A DNA stretch of 64,000 bases from positions 2,187,501-2,251,500 of the forward strand of contig NZ_CP007509.1 of NCBI RefSeq assembly GCF_000661915.1, given 5' to 3'. The notes beneath the pieces are model-generated. The model did no database searches. It had not been told where the DNA came from and saw only the letters and a list, made by a program, of their open reading frames with translations. Numbering within the stretch: position 1 is the stretch's first letter; each line of letters begins with the position of its first letter. Position numbers and translations under genes: made by a program. Shown here one piece after another: positions 22,943 to 37,136 of the stretch. The DNA comes from Stutzerimonas decontaminans. Lineage in GTDB: Bacteria; Pseudomonadota; Gammaproteobacteria; Pseudomonadales; Pseudomonadaceae.

Positions 22943-23305
22943 ATGCATGCATTTGCTCAGATTCGACTAACATTCAATCAGGATCGGCCCTTAGGGGACG
23001 AAGACGACGCGTCCGGCCTCGCTGTTCAGGAGGCCAAGCCGGAATTGAAGGCACCACCGATGTATAAAGTTGTCATGTTCAATGACGACTACACGCCGAT
23101 GGATTTCGTCGTCGAGGTGCTGGAAGGCATTTTCAATCACAGCAGGGAGCAGGCCACCAAGATCATGCTGGCCGTCCATACCGAGGGGCAGGCAGTCTGC
23201 GGGCTATATACCCGCGACGTCGCCGAAACCAAAGCGATGCAAGTGAATCAATATGCAAGGGAATGCCAGCACCCGCTGCTTTGTGAGATCGAGAAGGACG
23301 GTTAA
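22943..23305 (+). CDS. clpS: ATP-dependent Clp protease adaptor ClpS
   Basis: 120 aa. Delivers N-degron substrates to ClpAP. The N-terminal extension ([14 protein letters not shown]) is followed by the core [21 protein letters not shown] (N and DD residues of the N-end pocket) and [22 protein letters not shown] 22943 is chosen; an ATG two codons earlier (22937) is equally possible and neither has a good ribosome-binding site. The open frame continues upstream to 22802 without family support. It lies 29 bp before clpA. Confidence 0.94.
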   Translation: MHAFAQIRLTFNQDRPLGDEDDASGLAVQEAKPELKAPPMYKVVMFNDDYTPMDFVVEVLEGIFNHSREQATKIMLAVHTEGQAVCGLYTRDVAETKAMQVNQYARECQHPLLCEIEKDG

Positions 23306-23334
23306 CTCCGAATGCTGGGGAAGAGGTGAAAGCT

Positions 23335-25605
23335 ATGTTGAACCGTGAGCTCGAAGTCACTCTGAATCTGGCTTTCAAAGAGGCACGTACCAAGCGTCAT
23401 GAGTTCATGACGGTTGAGCACCTCCTGTTGGCCCTACTGGACAATGAAGCGGCTGCGACCGTGTTGCGGGCCTGTGGCGCAAGCCTGGACAAGCTGCGCC
23501 ACGACTTGCAGGAGTTCATTGATTCCACCACTCCACTTATTCCACAGCACGATGAAGAGCGTGAAACCCAGCCGACTTTAGGGTTCCAGCGCGTTCTTCA
23601 ACGTGCAGTTTTCCATGTGCAGAGCTCTGGCAAGCGTGAGGTGACAGGCGCTAACGTGCTGGTCGCCATCTTCAGTGAGCAGGAGAGCCAGGCCGTATTC
23701 CTGCTCAAGCAGCAGAACGTGGCGCGCATCGATGTCGTCAACTACATCGCGCATGGGATTTCCAAGGTTCCCGGCAACGCTGGCAGCCCGGAAAACGATG
23801 CAGAAATGCAGGATGAAGACGGCGGCGAGCCAGGTGCCTCCGGGAATCCGCTTGATGCTTACGCAAGTAACCTCAACGAACTCGCGCGTCAGGGCCGGAT
23901 CGATCCGCTGGTAGGGCGCGAAAACGAGGTCGAGCGTGTTGCGCAGATTCTTGCGCGTCGGCGCAAGAACAATCCGCTTCTCGTCGGCGAGGCTGGGGTC
24001 GGCAAGACGGCAATTGCCGAAGGATTGGCCAAGCGAATCGTGGATAACCAAGTGCCGGATCTGCTGGCCGATAGCGTCGTCTATTCGTTGGATCTGGGTG
24101 CACTGCTGGCTGGTACGAAATACCGGGGTGACTTCGAGAAACGCTTCAAGGCTCTGCTCGGCGAGCTGCGCAAGCGGCCGCATGCGATTCTCTTCATTGA
24201 CGAGATCCATACCATCATCGGTGCCGGTGCCGCTTCGGGCGGGGTGATGGACGCGTCCAACCTGCTCAAGCCGCTGCTTTCTTCGGGGGAAATTCGCTGC
24301 ATTGGCTCCACGACTTTCCAGGAGTTTCGCGGAATCTTCGAGAAGGATCGCGCTCTGGCGCGGCGCTTCCAGAAGGTCGATGTCTCCGAGCCCTCGGTCG
24401 AGGACACCATTGGCATTTTGCGTGGCCTGAAAGGGCGCTTCGAGCAGCATCACCATATCGAGTACAGCGATGAGGCGCTTCGTGCCGCGGCAGAACTGGC
24501 ATCGCGGTATATCAACGATCGGCACATGCCTGACAAGGCCATTGATGTCATCGATGAAGCCGGCGCCTATCAGCGTCTGCAGCCGGAGGATCAACGGGTC
24601 AAATGCATCGATGTCGAGCAGGTCGAAGACATCGTTGCGAAGATTGCGCGGATTCCTCCGAAGCACGTCAGCAGTTCGGACAAGGAGTTGCTGCGTAATC
24701 TTGAGCGCGACCTCAAGCTCACTGTGTTCGGACAGGACGACGCTATCGACTCGCTGGCGACCGCCATCAAGCTTTCTCGTGCAGGACTGAAGGCGCCAGA
24801 CAAGCCAGTCGGCTCGTTCCTCTTTGCCGGTCCGACCGGTGTGGGCAAGACCGAGGCTGCGCGTCAGCTGGCGCGCGCTCTGGGGGTCGAGCTGATTCGC
24901 TTCGACATGTCCGAGTACATGGAGCGCCATACCGTGTCTCGTTTGATCGGTGCGCCTCCGGGATATGTTGGGTTCGACCAGGGTGGCCTGTTGACTGAGG
25001 CAATCACCAAGCAGCCGCATTGCGTGCTCTTGCTGGACGAAATCGAGAAAGCGCACCCCGAAGTCTTCAATCTGCTGCTGCAGGTCATGGATCATGGCAC
25101 GCTCACGGACAACAACGGTCGCAAGGCCGACTTCCGCAACGTGATCATCATCATGACCACCAATGCGGGTGCGGAAACCGCAGCGCGCGCTTCCATCGGC
25201 TTTACCTTGCAGGACCATGCATCGGATGCGATGGAGGTCATCAAGAAGAGCTTCACGCCGGAATTCAGGAATCGTCTGGATACCATCATTCAGTTCGGTC
25301 GCCTGAGCCACGACGTGATCAAGAGCATCGTCGACAAGTTCCTCATAGAGCTGCAGGCGCAACTCGAAGACAAGCATGTGACTCTGGAGGTTTCCGATGC
25401 TGCACGGAGCTGGCTGGCGGAGCATGGTTATGACGCGCAGATGGGAGCACGTCCGATGGCACGGCTGATTCAGGACAAGATCAAGCGGCCGTTGGCCGAA
25501 GAGATCCTGTTTGGAGAACTGGCTGAACATGGCGGGGTGGTGCACATCGATATTCGCGACGGGGAGCCGTTCTTCGAATTCGAGACCACAGCCGAGCTGG
25601 CGTGA
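23335..25605 (+). CDS. clpA: ATP-dependent Clp protease ATP-binding subunit ClpA
   Basis: 756-aa AAA+ unfoldase that feeds ClpP. The N domain (about 1-145) is followed by D1 with Walker A GEAGVGKT (about 217) and Walker B LFIDEIHT, then D2 with Walker A GPTGVGKT (about 499) and Walker [13 protein letters not shown]. The C-terminal part contains the IGL-type ClpP loop region (ASIGFTLQ, near 620). ATG 23335 follows AGAGGTG. Downstream of clpS in one unit, with its own terminator. Confidence 0.97.
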   Translation: MLNRELEVTLNLAFKEARTKRHEFMTVEHLLLALLDNEAAATVLRACGASLDKLRHDLQEFIDSTTPLIPQHDEERETQPTLGFQRVLQRAVFHVQSSGKREVTGANVLVAIFSEQESQAVFLLKQQNVARIDVVNYIAHGISKVPGNAGSPENDAEMQDEDGGEPGASGNPLDAYASNLNELARQGRIDPLVGRENEVERVAQILARRRKNNPLLVGEAGVGKTAIAEGLAKRIVDNQVPDLLADSVVYSLDLGALLAGTKYRGDFEKRFKALLGELRKRPHAILFIDEIHTIIGAGAASGGVMDASNLLKPLLSSGEIRCIGSTTFQEFRGIFEKDRALARRFQKVDVSEPSVEDTIGILRGLKGRFEQHHHIEYSDEALRAAAELASRYINDRHMPDKAIDVIDEAGAYQRLQPEDQRVKCIDVEQVEDIVAKIARIPPKHVSSSDKELLRNLERDLKLTVFGQDDAIDSLATAIKLSRAGLKAPDKPVGSFLFAGPTGVGKTEAARQLARALGVELIRFDMSEYMERHTVSRLIGAPPGYVGFDQGGLLTEAITKQPHCVLLLDEIEKAHPEVFNLLLQVMDHGTLTDNNGRKADFRNVIIIMTTNAGAETAARASIGFTLQDHASDAMEVIKKSFTPEFRNRLDTIIQFGRLSHDVIKSIVDKFLIELQAQLEDKHVTLEVSDAARSWLAEHGYDAQMGARPMARLIQDKIKRPLAEEILFGELAEHGGVVHIDIRDGEPFFEFETTAELA

Positions 25606-25622
25606 CAGTAAGCGCTGTATCG

Positions 25623-25655
25623 GAAACGCCCGGCTTTTAGCTGGGCGTTTTCGTT
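25623..25655 (+). terminator. Rho-independent terminator of clpS-clpA
   Basis: AAACGCCC-GGC pairs with GCT-GGGCGTTT across a short loop, followed by TTCGTTTG, about 18 bp after the clpA stop. Confidence 0.82.
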
Positions 25656-25703
25656 TGTGAGTGCCGATCTGATGTATCCCGGGCTGCGCCTTTTCCGGCA
25701 CAA

Positions 25704-25737
25704 CAAAAAAGCCCGGTCAGAACCGGGCGTTTTTTCT
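25704..25737 (-). terminator. Rho-independent terminator of infA
   Basis: GCCCGGT pairs with ACCGGGC, with A6/T6 runs on the two sides. It lies about 11 bp after the infA stop and may also back up clpA termination from the other direction. Confidence 0.9.
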
Positions 25738-25747
25738 CGCAGCTCGC

Positions 25748-25966
25748 TTAGCGGGCGCGGTAGGTGATGCGACCCTTGCTCAAATCATAGGGGGTCAATT
25801 CCACGCGAACCTTGTCACCGGTAAGAATCCGGATGTAGTTCTTGCGCATCTTTCCGGAGATGTGCGCAGTAACGACGTGCCCGTTTTCCAACTCCACACG
25901 AAACATGGTGTTAGGCAGGGTGTCGACGACAGTACCTTCCATTTCGAAGCTGTCTTCTTTCGACAT
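25748..25966 (-). CDS. infA: Translation initiation factor IF-1
   Basis: 72 aa, the exact family length: one S1/OB-fold domain with [20 protein letters not shown] and [18 protein letters not shown]. Binds the A site of the 30S subunit during initiation. ATG 25966, with AGGACTTTACTG upstream. It sits between convergent clpA and upstream bpt on the same strand. Confidence 0.98.
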
Positions 25967-26066
25967 TCAGTAAAGTCCTCGGTGTCCAAATGAGTGACCC
26001 GGCGCATGCGTGCGCGGGCAAAAGCGGCAAGCATTGTGCCCGAAATGGGTCGATGAGCCAAGGACT

Positions 26067-26774
26067 TCAGCTGAGTGTCACCCAGCGCTGGTTGACCAGT
26101 AGTTCGATTGGACGATATTCGGTCTTGTAATTCATCTTCCTGCAGTTCTTGATCCAGTAGCCGAGATAGACGGCCTTCAAGCCGAGACGGGCCGCTTCGC
26201 CGAGTTGCCAGAGAATCGCATAGCGCCCCAGACTCCGGCGTTCTTCATCTGGATCGTAGAAGGTGTAGACCGCTGACAGCCCGTTGGGCAGTACATCAGT
26301 GACGGCGACCGCCAGCAATCGCCCCTCTAGCCTGAACTCATAGAACCGGCAGAGCGGCAGGTCGCGCACCAGGAAAGTATTGAACTGCTCGCGGCTGGGT
26401 GGATACATATCGCCATCCGCGTGCCGCTTCTCGATATAGGTGGCGTAGAGCGTATAAAGCTCCTCGCTGAACGCTGGGCGGACGCAGCGAACCTGCAGGT
26501 CAGCGTTGCGCTTGAGGATCCGCTTCTGCTGTCGGCTGAGGTTCGGCGCGTTTACCGGAATGCGCGCCGGAATGCAGGCCGAGCAGCGCTGGCAGTGCGG
26601 GCGGTAGAGGTGGTCGCCGCTGCGCCGAAAGCCCATTTCCGACAGTTCCGCGTACACCTGAGCGTCCATTGGCTGGCTGGGGTCGAGGAACAGGGTGGTG
26701 GCCTGTTCGTCGGGCAGGTAGCTGCACGCATGCGGCTGGGTGGCGTAGAACTTGAGGCGAGCCAGTGAAGTCAT
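26067..26774 (-). CDS. bpt: Aspartate/glutamate leucyltransferase (Bpt), arginyltransferase family
   Basis: 235 aa, ATE family, bacterial Bpt branch: adds leucine to N-terminal Asp or Glu, making them ClpS degrons. The N-terminal cysteine cluster [13 protein letters not shown] (about 62-74) and C-terminal [18 protein letters not shown] (about 205-222) are diagnostic. ATG 26774; a TTG six bases upstream is unlikely. Directly downstream of aat with a 52-bp gap. The Leu rather than Arg donor is inferred from bacterial homologues. Confidence 0.93.
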   Translation of the reverse strand: MTSLARLKFYATQPHACSYLPDEQATTLFLDPSQPMDAQVYAELSEMGFRRSGDHLYRPHCQRCSACIPARIPVNAPNLSRQQKRILKRNADLQVRCVRPAFSEELYTLYATYIEKRHADGDMYPPSREQFNTFLVRDLPLCRFYEFRLEGRLLAVAVTDVLPNGLSAVYTFYDPDEERRSLGRYAILWQLGEAARLGLKAVYLGYWIKNCRKMNYKTEYRPIELLVNQRWVTLS

Positions 26775-26826
26775 GGTCAACTCTCAGAAATCATGAGCTC
26801 AGTGTAGGTCAGCTTGCTGTAGCCGA

Positions 26827-27507
26827 CTAGGCGCGCCAGTCGGCCACACTGGAGCGATCCAGATGCTCGGCAAGCGCTGCTGCGAAGGCCTCACGGGGAA
26901 TGCTACGGGCGCCAAAGCTTTCCAGGTGCTGTGTTGGCATCTGACAGTCGATCAGCGCGAAATTCCACGCGCGTAACCGTTCTACCAGAGTAACGAAGCC
27001 GACCTTGGACGCATCAGTCGCACGACTGAACATCGACTCGCCGAAAAATAGCCTACCGATGGCCAGCCCGTAGAGTCCGCCGACGAGCTGCCCGTCCTGC
27101 CAGACCTCTACCGAATGCGCCACGCCCATTTCGTGCAGCTGGATGTAAGCCTGCTGCATCGGTGTGGTGATCCAAGTGCCGTCCGCATAGCTGCGAGGGC
27201 CTGCACAGCCCTGAATCACGTCGTTGAAGGCGCGGTCGAGGGTCACCTGGAAGTCGCCCTGACGAATGCGCTTGCGCAAGCTGCGCGAGACATGGAGCTC
27301 ATTCGGGTAAAGCACGGTGCGCGGGTCGGGGGACCACCACAGTAGTGGCTGGCCGTCCTGATACCACGGGAAGCAGCCATGGCGATAAGCCGCCAGCAGC
27401 CGCTCAGGGCTCAGATCGCCTCCGGCCGCCAGTAAGCCGTTGGGTTCGCGCAGAGCCGTTTCGAGAGGGGGGAAATCGAGGTCGTCGCGCTTCAGCCAGG
27501 TCAGCAT
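26827..27507 (-). CDS. aat: Leucyl/phenylalanyl-tRNA-protein transferase
   Basis: 226 aa. Adds Leu or Phe to N-terminal Arg/Lys of proteins, creating N-degrons read by ClpS. Motifs: [21 protein letters not shown] (split into about 27-47), WWSPDPR, and the [18 protein letters not shown] block near 140-157. ATG 27507 ([14 protein letters not shown]) is the family start. The neighbour bpt extends the same pathway. Confidence 0.95.
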   Translation of the reverse strand: MLTWLKRDDLDFPPLETALREPNGLLAAGGDLSPERLLAAYRHGCFPWYQDGQPLLWWSPDPRTVLYPNELHVSRSLRKRIRQGDFQVTLDRAFNDVIQGCAGPRSYADGTWITTPMQQAYIQLHEMGVAHSVEVWQDGQLVGGLYGLAIGRLFFGESMFSRATDASKVGFVTLVERLRAWNFALIDCQMPTQHLESFGARSIPREAFAAALAEHLDRSSVADWRA

Positions 27508-27558
27508 ATCGCCACGCAAATGCAGATAGGGGAGGGCGGGCCGAAGCCCGCCGCTTGA

Positions 27559-28515
<957 letters not shown>

Positions 28516-28715
28516 TCATAAGCCTTTGTTGCAAATAGAGAAGCGTGCTCCAGTCGAGCCGCGCCGGGAAATCGGGCGTTTATGCTACACCGAAGCATTG
28601 GCAAAAGCCCAAGCCGCCGCGGAACCCGCATGCCATCGAATCGACAAACCCGTACAATGCCGGGGTTCTGGCTGACTACGGTTCATCGCGCCGCAGGCGC
28701 AGGAAAGAAAGCGTT

Positions 28716-31121
28716 TTGAAGAATTCCTCATCTACCGCGCCGGCAACCGTCTGGCGACAACAATTGCACTATCGCCTCAAGGAAGGCGCGTTGATAGCGC
28801 TCGGTGCGCTCTGCGTCTATCTGTGGATGGCCTTGCTGACCTACGATCCGGGCGATCCGGGCTGGACGCATACCAGCAACGTCGATCAGGTGCGCAACGC
28901 GGCGGGGCGTGCTGGCGCCTGGTTTGCCGATGTGCTGTTCATGGCTCTGGGCTATTTCGCTTACCTGTTTCCGCTGTTGCTCGGGGTCAAGACCTGGCAG
29001 GTATTCCGTGCCCGCCATCAGCCCTGGGTATGGAACGGCTGGCTGTTCTCCTGGCGCCTGATTGGGCTGGTATTCCTGGTCCTGTCGGGTTCGGCACTGG
29101 CCTATATCCATTTTCAGGCAGCACCGGGCTTGCCCGCGTCCGCTGGCGGCGCGCTGGGTGAAAGCCTCGGCCAGTTGGCCGTGCTTTCTTTGAATGTGCA
29201 GGGCAGCACCCTGGCATTGCTGGCGTTCTTCCTGTTTGGCCTGACGGTGTTCACCGATCTGTCGTGGTTCAAGGTGATGGACATCACCGGCAAGATCACC
29301 CTGGATCTGATCGAGCTGATCCAGAGCTTCTTCAGCCGCTGGTGGAATGCCCGCGCCGAACGCAAGCAACTCGTCGCGCAGCTGCGCGAAGCGGACGATG
29401 TGGTGAGCGAGGTGGCAGCGCCAATGGTGCGAGACCGCCGTGAGCAAGCCAAGGTCAAAGAGCGCATCATCGAGCGCGACGAAGCCTTGGCTAAGCATAT
29501 GAGTGAGCGGGACAAGCGTGTGGCGCCGGTGATCGCGCCGCCTGCGCAGCCCAAGCCTGCAGAGCCGAGCAAGCGCGTCCTGAAGGAAAAACAGACCACG
29601 CTGTTCGTCGACCCGTTGATTGAGGGCAGCCTGCCGCCGATCTCGATACTCGACGCTGCCGAAAAACAGCAGAAGCAGTACTCGCCTGAGTCACTGGAAG
29701 CGATGTCGCGGTTGCTGGAGATCAAACTGAAGGAATTCGGTGTTGAGGTCATCGTCGAGTCGGTACATCCGGGCCCGGTGATCACCCGCTTCGAAATCCA
29801 GCCAGCGGCCGGTGTAAAGGTCAGCCGTATCTCCAACCTGGCCAAGGACCTTGCGCGATCGCTGGCCGTGATCAGTGTGCGGGTGGTCGAAGTGATTCCC
29901 GGCAAGACCACAGTAGGCATCGAGATTCCCAACGAGGATCGCCAGATCGTGCGCTTCTCCGAGGTGCTTTCTTCGGCCCCGTACGACGACGCCAAATCGC
30001 CGGTCACCCTGGCGCTCGGCCACGACATCGGAGGTAAGCCGGTCATCGCCGACCTGGCGAAGATGCCGCACCTGCTGGTGGCCGGTACTACCGGCTCCGG
30101 TAAGTCGGTGGGCGTCAACGCGATGATTCTGTCGATCCTGTTCAAGTCCACGCCGGAAGAGGCGCGGCTGATCATGATCGACCCGAAGATGCTCGAACTG
30201 TCTATCTATGAAGGCATTCCGCACCTGCTCTGCCCGGTAGTCACCGACATGAAGGAGGCGGCCAACGCACTGCGTTGGAGCGTCGCCGAGATGGAGCGCC
30301 GCTACAAGCTGATGGCGGCCATGGGGGTACGTAACCTCGCGGGCTTCAATCGCAAGGTCAAGGAAGCGGAAGAGGCGGGCACGCCGCTTACCGATCCGCT
30401 GTTCCGTCGCGAGAGCATGGATGACCAGCCGCCGCCGCTGAAATCCCTGCCGACTATCGTCGTGGTGGTGGACGAATTCGCCGACATGATGATGATCGTC
30501 GGCAAGAAGGTCGAAGAGCTGATCGCCCGTATCGCGCAGAAGGCACGTGCGGCGGGTATTCACCTGATCCTTGCCACCCAGCGCCCATCTGTGGATGTGA
30601 TTACTGGCCTGATCAAGGCCAACATTCCTACCCGCATGGCGTTCCAGGTATCGAGCAAGATCGATTCGCGGACCATCCTCGATCAGGGCGGTGCCGAGCA
30701 GTTGCTGGGTCACGGCGACATGCTCTACCTGCCGCCTGGCACCGGCCTGCCGATTCGCGTACATGGCGCGTTCGTTTCCGATGAAGAGGTGCACCGTGTC
30801 GTCGAAGCCTGGAAGGCCCGAGGCGCGCCTGACTACATCGAAGACATTCTCGCGGGCGTCGAAGAGGCGGGTAGCGGCTTCGATGGCAGCAGTGGCGATG
30901 GCAGCGGAGAGGGCAGCGAAGAAGACCCGTTGTACGACGAGGCCGTTCGCTTCGTCACCGAAAGCCGCCGCGCGTCGATTTCCGCCGTGCAGCGCAAACT
31001 CAAGATTGGCTATAACCGCGCCGCGAGAATGATCGAAGCCATGGAAATGGCTGGCGTGGTGACCTCCATGAACACCAATGGCTCGCGCGAAGTCATCGCG
31101 CCGCCGCCTATGCGCGATTGA
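28716..31121 (+). CDS. ftsK: DNA translocase FtsK
   Basis: 801 aa. Septum-anchored DNA pump that clears chromosome dimers with XerCD at dif. Four hydrophobic N-terminal segments (about 22-185), a short charged linker (about 200-290), then the RecA-like motor with Walker A GTTGSGKS (about 460) and Walker [11 protein letters not shown] (about 583). The C-terminal gamma domain (about 735-800, [20 protein letters not shown]) reads KOPS. I chose TTG 28716 because AGGAAAG precedes it and homologues begin there; the open frame extends to 28545 without another plausible start. Confidence 0.95.
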   Translation: MKNSSSTAPATVWRQQLHYRLKEGALIALGALCVYLWMALLTYDPGDPGWTHTSNVDQVRNAAGRAGAWFADVLFMALGYFAYLFPLLLGVKTWQVFRARHQPWVWNGWLFSWRLIGLVFLVLSGSALAYIHFQAAPGLPASAGGALGESLGQLAVLSLNVQGSTLALLAFFLFGLTVFTDLSWFKVMDITGKITLDLIELIQSFFSRWWNARAERKQLVAQLREADDVVSEVAAPMVRDRREQAKVKERIIERDEALAKHMSERDKRVAPVIAPPAQPKPAEPSKRVLKEKQTTLFVDPLIEGSLPPISILDAAEKQQKQYSPESLEAMSRLLEIKLKEFGVEVIVESVHPGPVITRFEIQPAAGVKVSRISNLAKDLARSLAVISVRVVEVIPGKTTVGIEIPNEDRQIVRFSEVLSSAPYDDAKSPVTLALGHDIGGKPVIADLAKMPHLLVAGTTGSGKSVGVNAMILSILFKSTPEEARLIMIDPKMLELSIYEGIPHLLCPVVTDMKEAANALRWSVAEMERRYKLMAAMGVRNLAGFNRKVKEAEEAGTPLTDPLFRRESMDDQPPPLKSLPTIVVVVDEFADMMMIVGKKVEELIARIAQKARAAGIHLILATQRPSVDVITGLIKANIPTRMAFQVSSKIDSRTILDQGGAEQLLGHGDMLYLPPGTGLPIRVHGAFVSDEEVHRVVEAWKARGAPDYIEDILAGVEEAGSGFDGSSGDGSGEGSEEDPLYDEAVRFVTESRRASISAVQRKLKIGYNRAARMIEAMEMAGVVTSMNTNGSREVIAPPPMRD

Positions 31122-31138
31122 ATCGCTTCGAGGGCTAC

Positions 31139-31765
31139 ATGCAATTGATCCGTTTGCTGTGTGCATCTGTCCTGATGGTTGCCCTGGCCCCGGCTCACGC
31201 CGACCAGGCTGCATCCACCAAACGACTGACTGATCTGCTCAGCCAGGCTGAAACCCTGACCGGCCGCTTCTCGCAGCTGTCGCTCGACGGTAGCGGCACC
31301 CAGCTGCAGGAAACCTCCGGCGAGCTGGCGCTCAAGCGCCCCGGCCAGTTCCGCTGGCACACCGATGCGCCGATGGAGCAGCTACTGGTCTCCAACGGCG
31401 AGAAGGTCTGGCTGTATGACCCTGACCTGGAGCAGGTGACCGTCCAGCAACTCGACCAGCGTCTGACGCATACCCCGGCGCTGCTCCTCTCTGGTGACGT
31501 GTCGACCATTAGTGAGAACTTCGAGGTCTCCCATAAGGAGGCCGGCGAGGTCGTGGATTTCACCCTCAAGCCGAAGGCCAAGGACACGCTGTTCGATAAT
31601 CTGCGCCTTTCGTTTCGCGGTGGCGTGATTAACGACATGCAACTGATCGACAGCGTCGGTCAGCGCACCAATATCCTGTTCATGGGCGTGAAGATGAACC
31701 AGCCGCTGAAGGCGGACCTGTTCACCTTCGAAATCCCCGAGGGCGCCGACGTCATTTCCGAGTGA
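31139..31765 (+). CDS. lolA: Outer-membrane lipoprotein carrier LolA
   Basis: 208-aa periplasmic chaperone that ferries lipoproteins from LolCDE to LolB. Signal peptide about 1-21 (ends PAHADQA). The mature part carries the unclosed beta-barrel pattern, e.g. [28 protein letters not shown] and [16 protein letters not shown] 31139 is preferred to a start inside the ftsK end. Follows ftsK by 17 bp and precedes rarA, so probably one operon. Confidence 0.94.
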   Translation: MQLIRLLCASVLMVALAPAHADQAASTKRLTDLLSQAETLTGRFSQLSLDGSGTQLQETSGELALKRPGQFRWHTDAPMEQLLVSNGEKVWLYDPDLEQVTVQQLDQRLTHTPALLLSGDVSTISENFEVSHKEAGEVVDFTLKPKAKDTLFDNLRLSFRGGVINDMQLIDSVGQRTNILFMGVKMNQPLKADLFTFEIPEGADVISE

Positions 31766-31826
31766 CCGTCATCTGACACTCGGCCTGCGCAGCTGCAGGC
31801 CGCTGCAATCGAGGTAACCGTCCGCA

Positions 31827-33152
31827 ATGGACCTGTTCAGCCGCGAACCAGTCGCTCAGCCACTTGCCGCGCGCTTGCGCGCCGCCAGCCTCGATGAGTA
31901 CGTCGGGCAGGAGCACCTCCTCGCGCGTGGTAAGCCATTGCGCGAGGCGCTGGAACAGGGTGCGCTGCACTCCATGGTGTTCTGGGGCCCGCCCGGAGTC
32001 GGCAAGACCACCCTGGCGAGGCTGCTGGCCAAGGTCTCCGACGCCCATTTCGAGACGGTTTCGGCGGTGCTCGCCGGGGTCAAGGAGATCCGTCAGGCAG
32101 TCGAGATCGCCAAGCAGCAGGCGGCTCAATATGGCCGACGCACCATCCTGTTCGTCGACGAGGTGCATCGCTTCAACAAATCGCAGCAGGACGCCTTTCT
32201 GCCCTACGTTGAAGACGGCACGCTGATCTTCATCGGTGCAACCACCGAGAATCCATCCTTCGAACTCAACAACGCCTTGCTCTCGCGCGCTCGTGTCTAC
32301 GTACTGAAAAGCCTCGACGAAGCGGCCTTGCGCAAACTGGTGGCGCGCGCGCTGAACGAGCCCAAGGGCTTGGGTGATCTGCATCTGGAACTGCCGGAAG
32401 AAAGCTTCCAGATGCTACTGGCGGCGGCCGATGGCGACGGGCGGCGGTTGCTCAACCTGCTGGAGAACGCCTCCGACCTGGCCGAGGAGGGCGGAAGCAT
32501 CAGCACCGACCTGCTGCAGGATTTGCTGGGTGATAGTCGACGCCGTTTCGACAAGGGCGGCGAGGCGTTCTATGACCAGATATCGGCGCTGCATAAATCG
32601 GTACGCGGCTCCAATCCCGATGCGGCGCTGTACTGGTTCGCGCGCATGCTCGATGGCGGCTGCGACCCGCTGTATATCGCCCGGCGCGTCGTGCGCATGG
32701 CCAGCGAGGAAATCGGCAATGCCGACCCGCGCGCGCTGCCACTGTGCCTGAATGCCTGGGATGTGCAGGAGCGGCTGGGTAGCCCGGAAGGGGAGCTGGC
32801 CGTGGCGCAGGCGATTGTCTATCTCGCCTGCGCGCCGAAGAGCAACGCCGTCTATACCGCGTTCAAGGCCGCGATGCGCGATGCCGCCGAGAACGGCTCG
32901 CAGGAAGTGCCGCTGCACTTGCGTAACGCGCCGACCAAGCTGATGAAAGAACTCGGCTACGGCAACGAATACCGCTACGCCCACGACGAACCGGATGCCT
33001 ATGCCGCCGGCGAGGATTATTTCCCCGAAGCGATGGAGCCGCGGCGTTACTACCATCCGGCCCCGCGCGGACTGGAAAGCAAGATCCGCGACAAGCTCGA
33101 GCATCTGGCACGGCTCGATCGCGAAAGCCCACTACAACGGAGAAAGGGATGA
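31827..33152 (+). CDS. rarA: Replication-associated recombination protein A (RarA/MgsA)
   Basis: 441-aa AAA+ ATPase related to clamp loaders, acting at stalled forks. Walker [10 protein letters not shown] (about 54-62), Walker [10 protein letters not shown] (about 107), sensor 1 [10 protein letters not shown] and the arginine finger LLSRARVY. The C-terminal tetramerisation domain (about 250-430) contains [13 protein letters not shown] and related segments. Start ATG 31827. Its end overlaps fluC by 4 bp. Confidence 0.96.
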   Translation: MDLFSREPVAQPLAARLRAASLDEYVGQEHLLARGKPLREALEQGALHSMVFWGPPGVGKTTLARLLAKVSDAHFETVSAVLAGVKEIRQAVEIAKQQAAQYGRRTILFVDEVHRFNKSQQDAFLPYVEDGTLIFIGATTENPSFELNNALLSRARVYVLKSLDEAALRKLVARALNEPKGLGDLHLELPEESFQMLLAAADGDGRRLLNLLENASDLAEEGGSISTDLLQDLLGDSRRRFDKGGEAFYDQISALHKSVRGSNPDAALYWFARMLDGGCDPLYIARRVVRMASEEIGNADPRALPLCLNAWDVQERLGSPEGELAVAQAIVYLACAPKSNAVYTAFKAAMRDAAENGSQEVPLHLRNAPTKLMKELGYGNEYRYAHDEPDAYAAGEDYFPEAMEPRRYYHPAPRGLESKIRDKLEHLARLDRESPLQRRKG

Positions 33153-33523
33153 TCCGCATGGCCTTCGCCGTCGCCTGCGGCGGTGTGATTGGAACATTGC
33201 TGCGCTTCGCTGCTGCCACCTGGGTCAGCACCCAGTGGCCGCGGCACTTCTACCTGGCCACGCTGGCAGTGAACCTGGTGGGTTGCCTGCTGATCGGCTA
33301 TCTCTACGCGACCTTCCTCGCTCGGCCGGATATCTCGCCGGAGCTGCGTGGTGCGCTGATCATCGGTTTTCTCGGCGCCTTGACGACTTTCTCCAGCTTC
33401 TCGCTGGACGCACTGCGGTTGCTAGAAAGTGGTCAATTTGCGACTGCCTTCGCCTACGTCGGCGGCAGCGTGCTCGGCGGCCTACTGGCAGCCTGGGTTG
33501 GGCTCACGCTCGCAAGGTTATGA
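33149..33523 (+). CDS. crcB: Fluoride channel FluC/CrcB
   Basis: 124-aa dual-topology fluoride exporter with four hydrophobic helices. Signatures: [10 protein letters not shown] (about 11-20), TLAVNLVGC with the conserved Asn (about 39-47), and [12 protein letters not shown] (about 72-83) with the central Na+ site and the phenylalanine box. Because it overlaps rarA by ATGA there is no room for its own fluoride riboswitch, and none is seen. Confidence 0.94.
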   Translation: MIRMAFAVACGGVIGTLLRFAAATWVSTQWPRHFYLATLAVNLVGCLLIGYLYATFLARPDISPELRGALIIGFLGALTTFSSFSLDALRLLESGQFATAFAYVGGSVLGGLLAAWVGLTLARL

Positions 33524-33544
33524 ACCGACGACCGTTCACAGTAA

Positions 33545-34876
<1,332 letters not shown>

Positions 34877-34996
34877 TATCTGACGCTGCGGCATCGCGAT
34901 CCAGGCATCAGACTGGATCCTTGATATTCGACAAGGGGCATTACCGCCGTAATGGCTGTGATGCCCGTACCTCCAATGACCCTCCAGGATTCGCCC

Positions 34997-36391
34997 ATGG
35001 AATACCTTCCGCTGTTCCACAACCTCAAAGGCCGCACGGTGCTGGTCGTCGGTGGTGGCGAGATTGCGCTGCGCAAGGCCCGACTGTTGAGTGAAGCTGG
35101 AGCGCGGTTGCGGGTGGTGGCACCTAGCATCGAACCGCAACTGGTCGAGCTGGTCGAGGCGGGCGGCGGCGAGTGTCTGGATCGCGGCTATGACCCACAG
35201 GACCTGCAGGGCTGTGTGCTGGCCATCGCCGCCACTGATGACGAGCCGCTGAACGCATCGGTATCGCAGCAGGCCAATGCGCTGGGCATGCCGGTCAACG
35301 TGGTCGACTCGCCAGAGCTGTGCAGCGTGATCTTTCCGGCAATCGTCGACCGGTCGCCGCTGGTGATTGCGGTGTCTAGCGGCGGCGATGCACCGGTGCT
35401 GGCACGGCTTATCCGGGCGCGTATCGAGACCTGGATTCCCGCGGCTTACGGCCAGCTGGCCGGTCTGGCCAAGCAGTTTCGTGCTCAGGTCAAAGCCAAG
35501 TTTGCCAATGTGCAGCAGCGGCGGGTGTTCTGGGAGGAGACTTTTCAGGGGCCGATCGCCGAGCAGGCTCTGGCCGGTCGTAGCGTCGAAGCCGAGCGCC
35601 TGCTCGCGGAAAAGCTCGCCGGTGCTGCGCCGCGTGCGCTGGGCGAGGTCTATCTCGTCGGTGCCGGGCCGGGCGACCCTGATCTGCTGACCTTCCGTGC
35701 CTTGCGCCTGATGCAGCAGGCCGACGTGGTGCTTTACGACCGACTGGTGGCGCCGGCGATCATCGACCTGTGTCGACGCGATGCCGACCGCATCTACGTC
35801 GGTAAGCAGCGCTCGGAACACGCGGTGCCGCAGGAGCAAATCAACCAGAAGCTGGTGACCCTGGCCAAGGAAGGCAAGCGCGTGCTGCGGCTCAAGGGCG
35901 GTGATCCGTTCATCTTCGGTCGCGGCGGCGAGGAAATCGAAGAGCTGGCGGCCCATGGCGTGCCGTTCCAAGTGGTGCCCGGTATTACCGCCGCCAGCGG
36001 CTGCGCCGCTTACGCCGGCATCCCGCTGACCCATCGCGATCACGCGCAATCGGTGCGCTTCGTCACCGGTCATCTCAAGGATGGCAGTTGCGATCTGCCC
36101 TGGACGGAGCTCGCCGCGCCAGCACAGACGCTGGTGTTCTACATGGGCCTGGTGGGCTTGCCGGTTATCTGCCAGCAGCTGATTGCCCATGGTCGCGCGG
36201 CGGGTACGCCGGCGGCCCTGGTGCAACAGGGCACCACCAGCAATCAGCGAGTCTTCACCGGCACGCTGGAGACGCTTGCCGAGCTGATCGCGCAGGAGCA
36301 GGTCCAGGCACCAACCCTGTTGATCATTGGTGAAGTGGTTCAGCTACGCGAGAAACTGGCCTGGTTCGAAGGCGCCCAGGCGAGCGCCTAG
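34997..36391 (+). CDS. cysG: Siroheme synthase (CysG: methyltransferase, dehydrogenase, ferrochelatase)
   Basis: 464-aa fused enzyme making siroheme for sulfite and nitrite reductases. N-terminal half (about 1-205): precorrin-2 dehydrogenase/ferrochelatase with the NAD loop [16 protein letters not shown]-terminal half (about 215-455): uroporphyrinogen-III methyltransferase with [32 protein letters not shown] and [22 protein letters not shown] 34997 ([12 protein letters not shown]) is the family start, 15 codons inside the longer frame. Confidence 0.97.
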   Translation: MEYLPLFHNLKGRTVLVVGGGEIALRKARLLSEAGARLRVVAPSIEPQLVELVEAGGGECLDRGYDPQDLQGCVLAIAATDDEPLNASVSQQANALGMPVNVVDSPELCSVIFPAIVDRSPLVIAVSSGGDAPVLARLIRARIETWIPAAYGQLAGLAKQFRAQVKAKFANVQQRRVFWEETFQGPIAEQALAGRSVEAERLLAEKLAGAAPRALGEVYLVGAGPGDPDLLTFRALRLMQQADVVLYDRLVAPAIIDLCRRDADRIYVGKQRSEHAVPQEQINQKLVTLAKEGKRVLRLKGGDPFIFGRGGEEIEELAAHGVPFQVVPGITAASGCAAYAGIPLTHRDHAQSVRFVTGHLKDGSCDLPWTELAAPAQTLVFYMGLVGLPVICQQLIAHGRAAGTPAALVQQGTTSNQRVFTGTLETLAELIAQEQVQAPTLLIIGEVVQLREKLAWFEGAQASA

Positions 36392-36419
36392 CTTCAGCCC
36401 AGCGCTGAGGCGCCGCGCT

Positions 36420-37085
36420 TCAGCGGCGCAGGTAGGCCGTGAAGTCGATATCGCCAGCCGAGAGGATCGCCTGGACACGGTTGTGCACGTTGAGCTTGCG
36501 CAGGATTGCCGAGACATGCGCCTTCACGGTGGTTTCGGCGATATCGAGGTTATAGGCGATCTGCTTGTTGGACTCGCCCTTGGTCATGCGCTCGAGTACT
36601 AATAGCTGCTTGCGGGTCAGCGCTTGCAGCAATTCCGGTGGAATCGACTGTTCGTTGTGATGGGAGTGGCGGCTGGTCGGCTTCTGGCTGCGGATGATGT
36701 CCGAAGGCAAGTAGACGTTGCCGTTGAGAATCTGCTCGATGGCGTCGGTCATCTGTGCACGTGGCGAAGATTTGGTGATGAAGCCGACGGCGCCATAGGT
36801 AATCGCCTGCAGCACGATCTGCTTGTCCTGCTCCGCGGAGACGATAACCACCGGGATGGTCGGCGCTTCGTTGCGCAGATTGATCAGGCCATTCAACCCA
36901 TGCATGCCTGGCATGTTCAGATCCAGCAGCACCAGATCGAGATCATCGTGCTCCAGCGTCAGCGCCAGGGCGCTGTCCAGGTCGGCAGTTTCGAGGATTT
37001 CGCTGTCGGGAAAGCCGTCGCGAATGACGTTATGGATGGCTTCACGAAACAGCGGATGGTCGTCCGCGATCAGAATCTTGTACAA
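36420..37085 (-). CDS. pedR1: LuxR-type response regulator of PQQ-alcohol metabolism (ErbR/AgmR/PedR1-like)
   Basis: 221 aa: receiver domain (about 1-120) with D8-D9 and phospho-acceptor D55 (VLLDLNMPG), then an HTH_LuxR domain (about 150-215) with [22 protein letters not shown] and [16 protein letters not shown]. Homologues in P. aeruginosa (ErbR) and P. putida (PedR1/AgmR) activate PQQ and quinoprotein alcohol dehydrogenase genes. Start TTG 37085 is supported by GAGGTG 7 bp upstream. No sensor kinase is adjacent. It lies at the downstream end of the minus-strand ABC operon; identity is by sequence and context. Confidence 0.88.
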   Translation of the reverse strand: MYKILIADDHPLFREAIHNVIRDGFPDSEILETADLDSALALTLEHDDLDLVLLDLNMPGMHGLNGLINLRNEAPTIPVVIVSAEQDKQIVLQAITYGAVGFITKSSPRAQMTDAIEQILNGNVYLPSDIIRSQKPTSRHSHHNEQSIPPELLQALTRKQLLVLERMTKGESNKQIAYNLDIAETTVKAHVSAILRKLNVHNRVQAILSAGDIDFTAYLRR

Positions 37086-37136
37086 GGCCGGTCACCTCTT
37101 TGTTGTGATTATGGTGGGGCGTGCTGGTTAGTGATG

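Noticed and set aside
23578..25701. 707-codon minus-strand frame opposite clpA
   Set aside because: Antisense shadow of clpA that runs through its terminator; no family features.
33100..33160. Fluoride riboswitch before crcB
   Set aside because: The gene overlaps rarA by 4 bp and no riboswitch fold is visible in the coding sequence just upstream.
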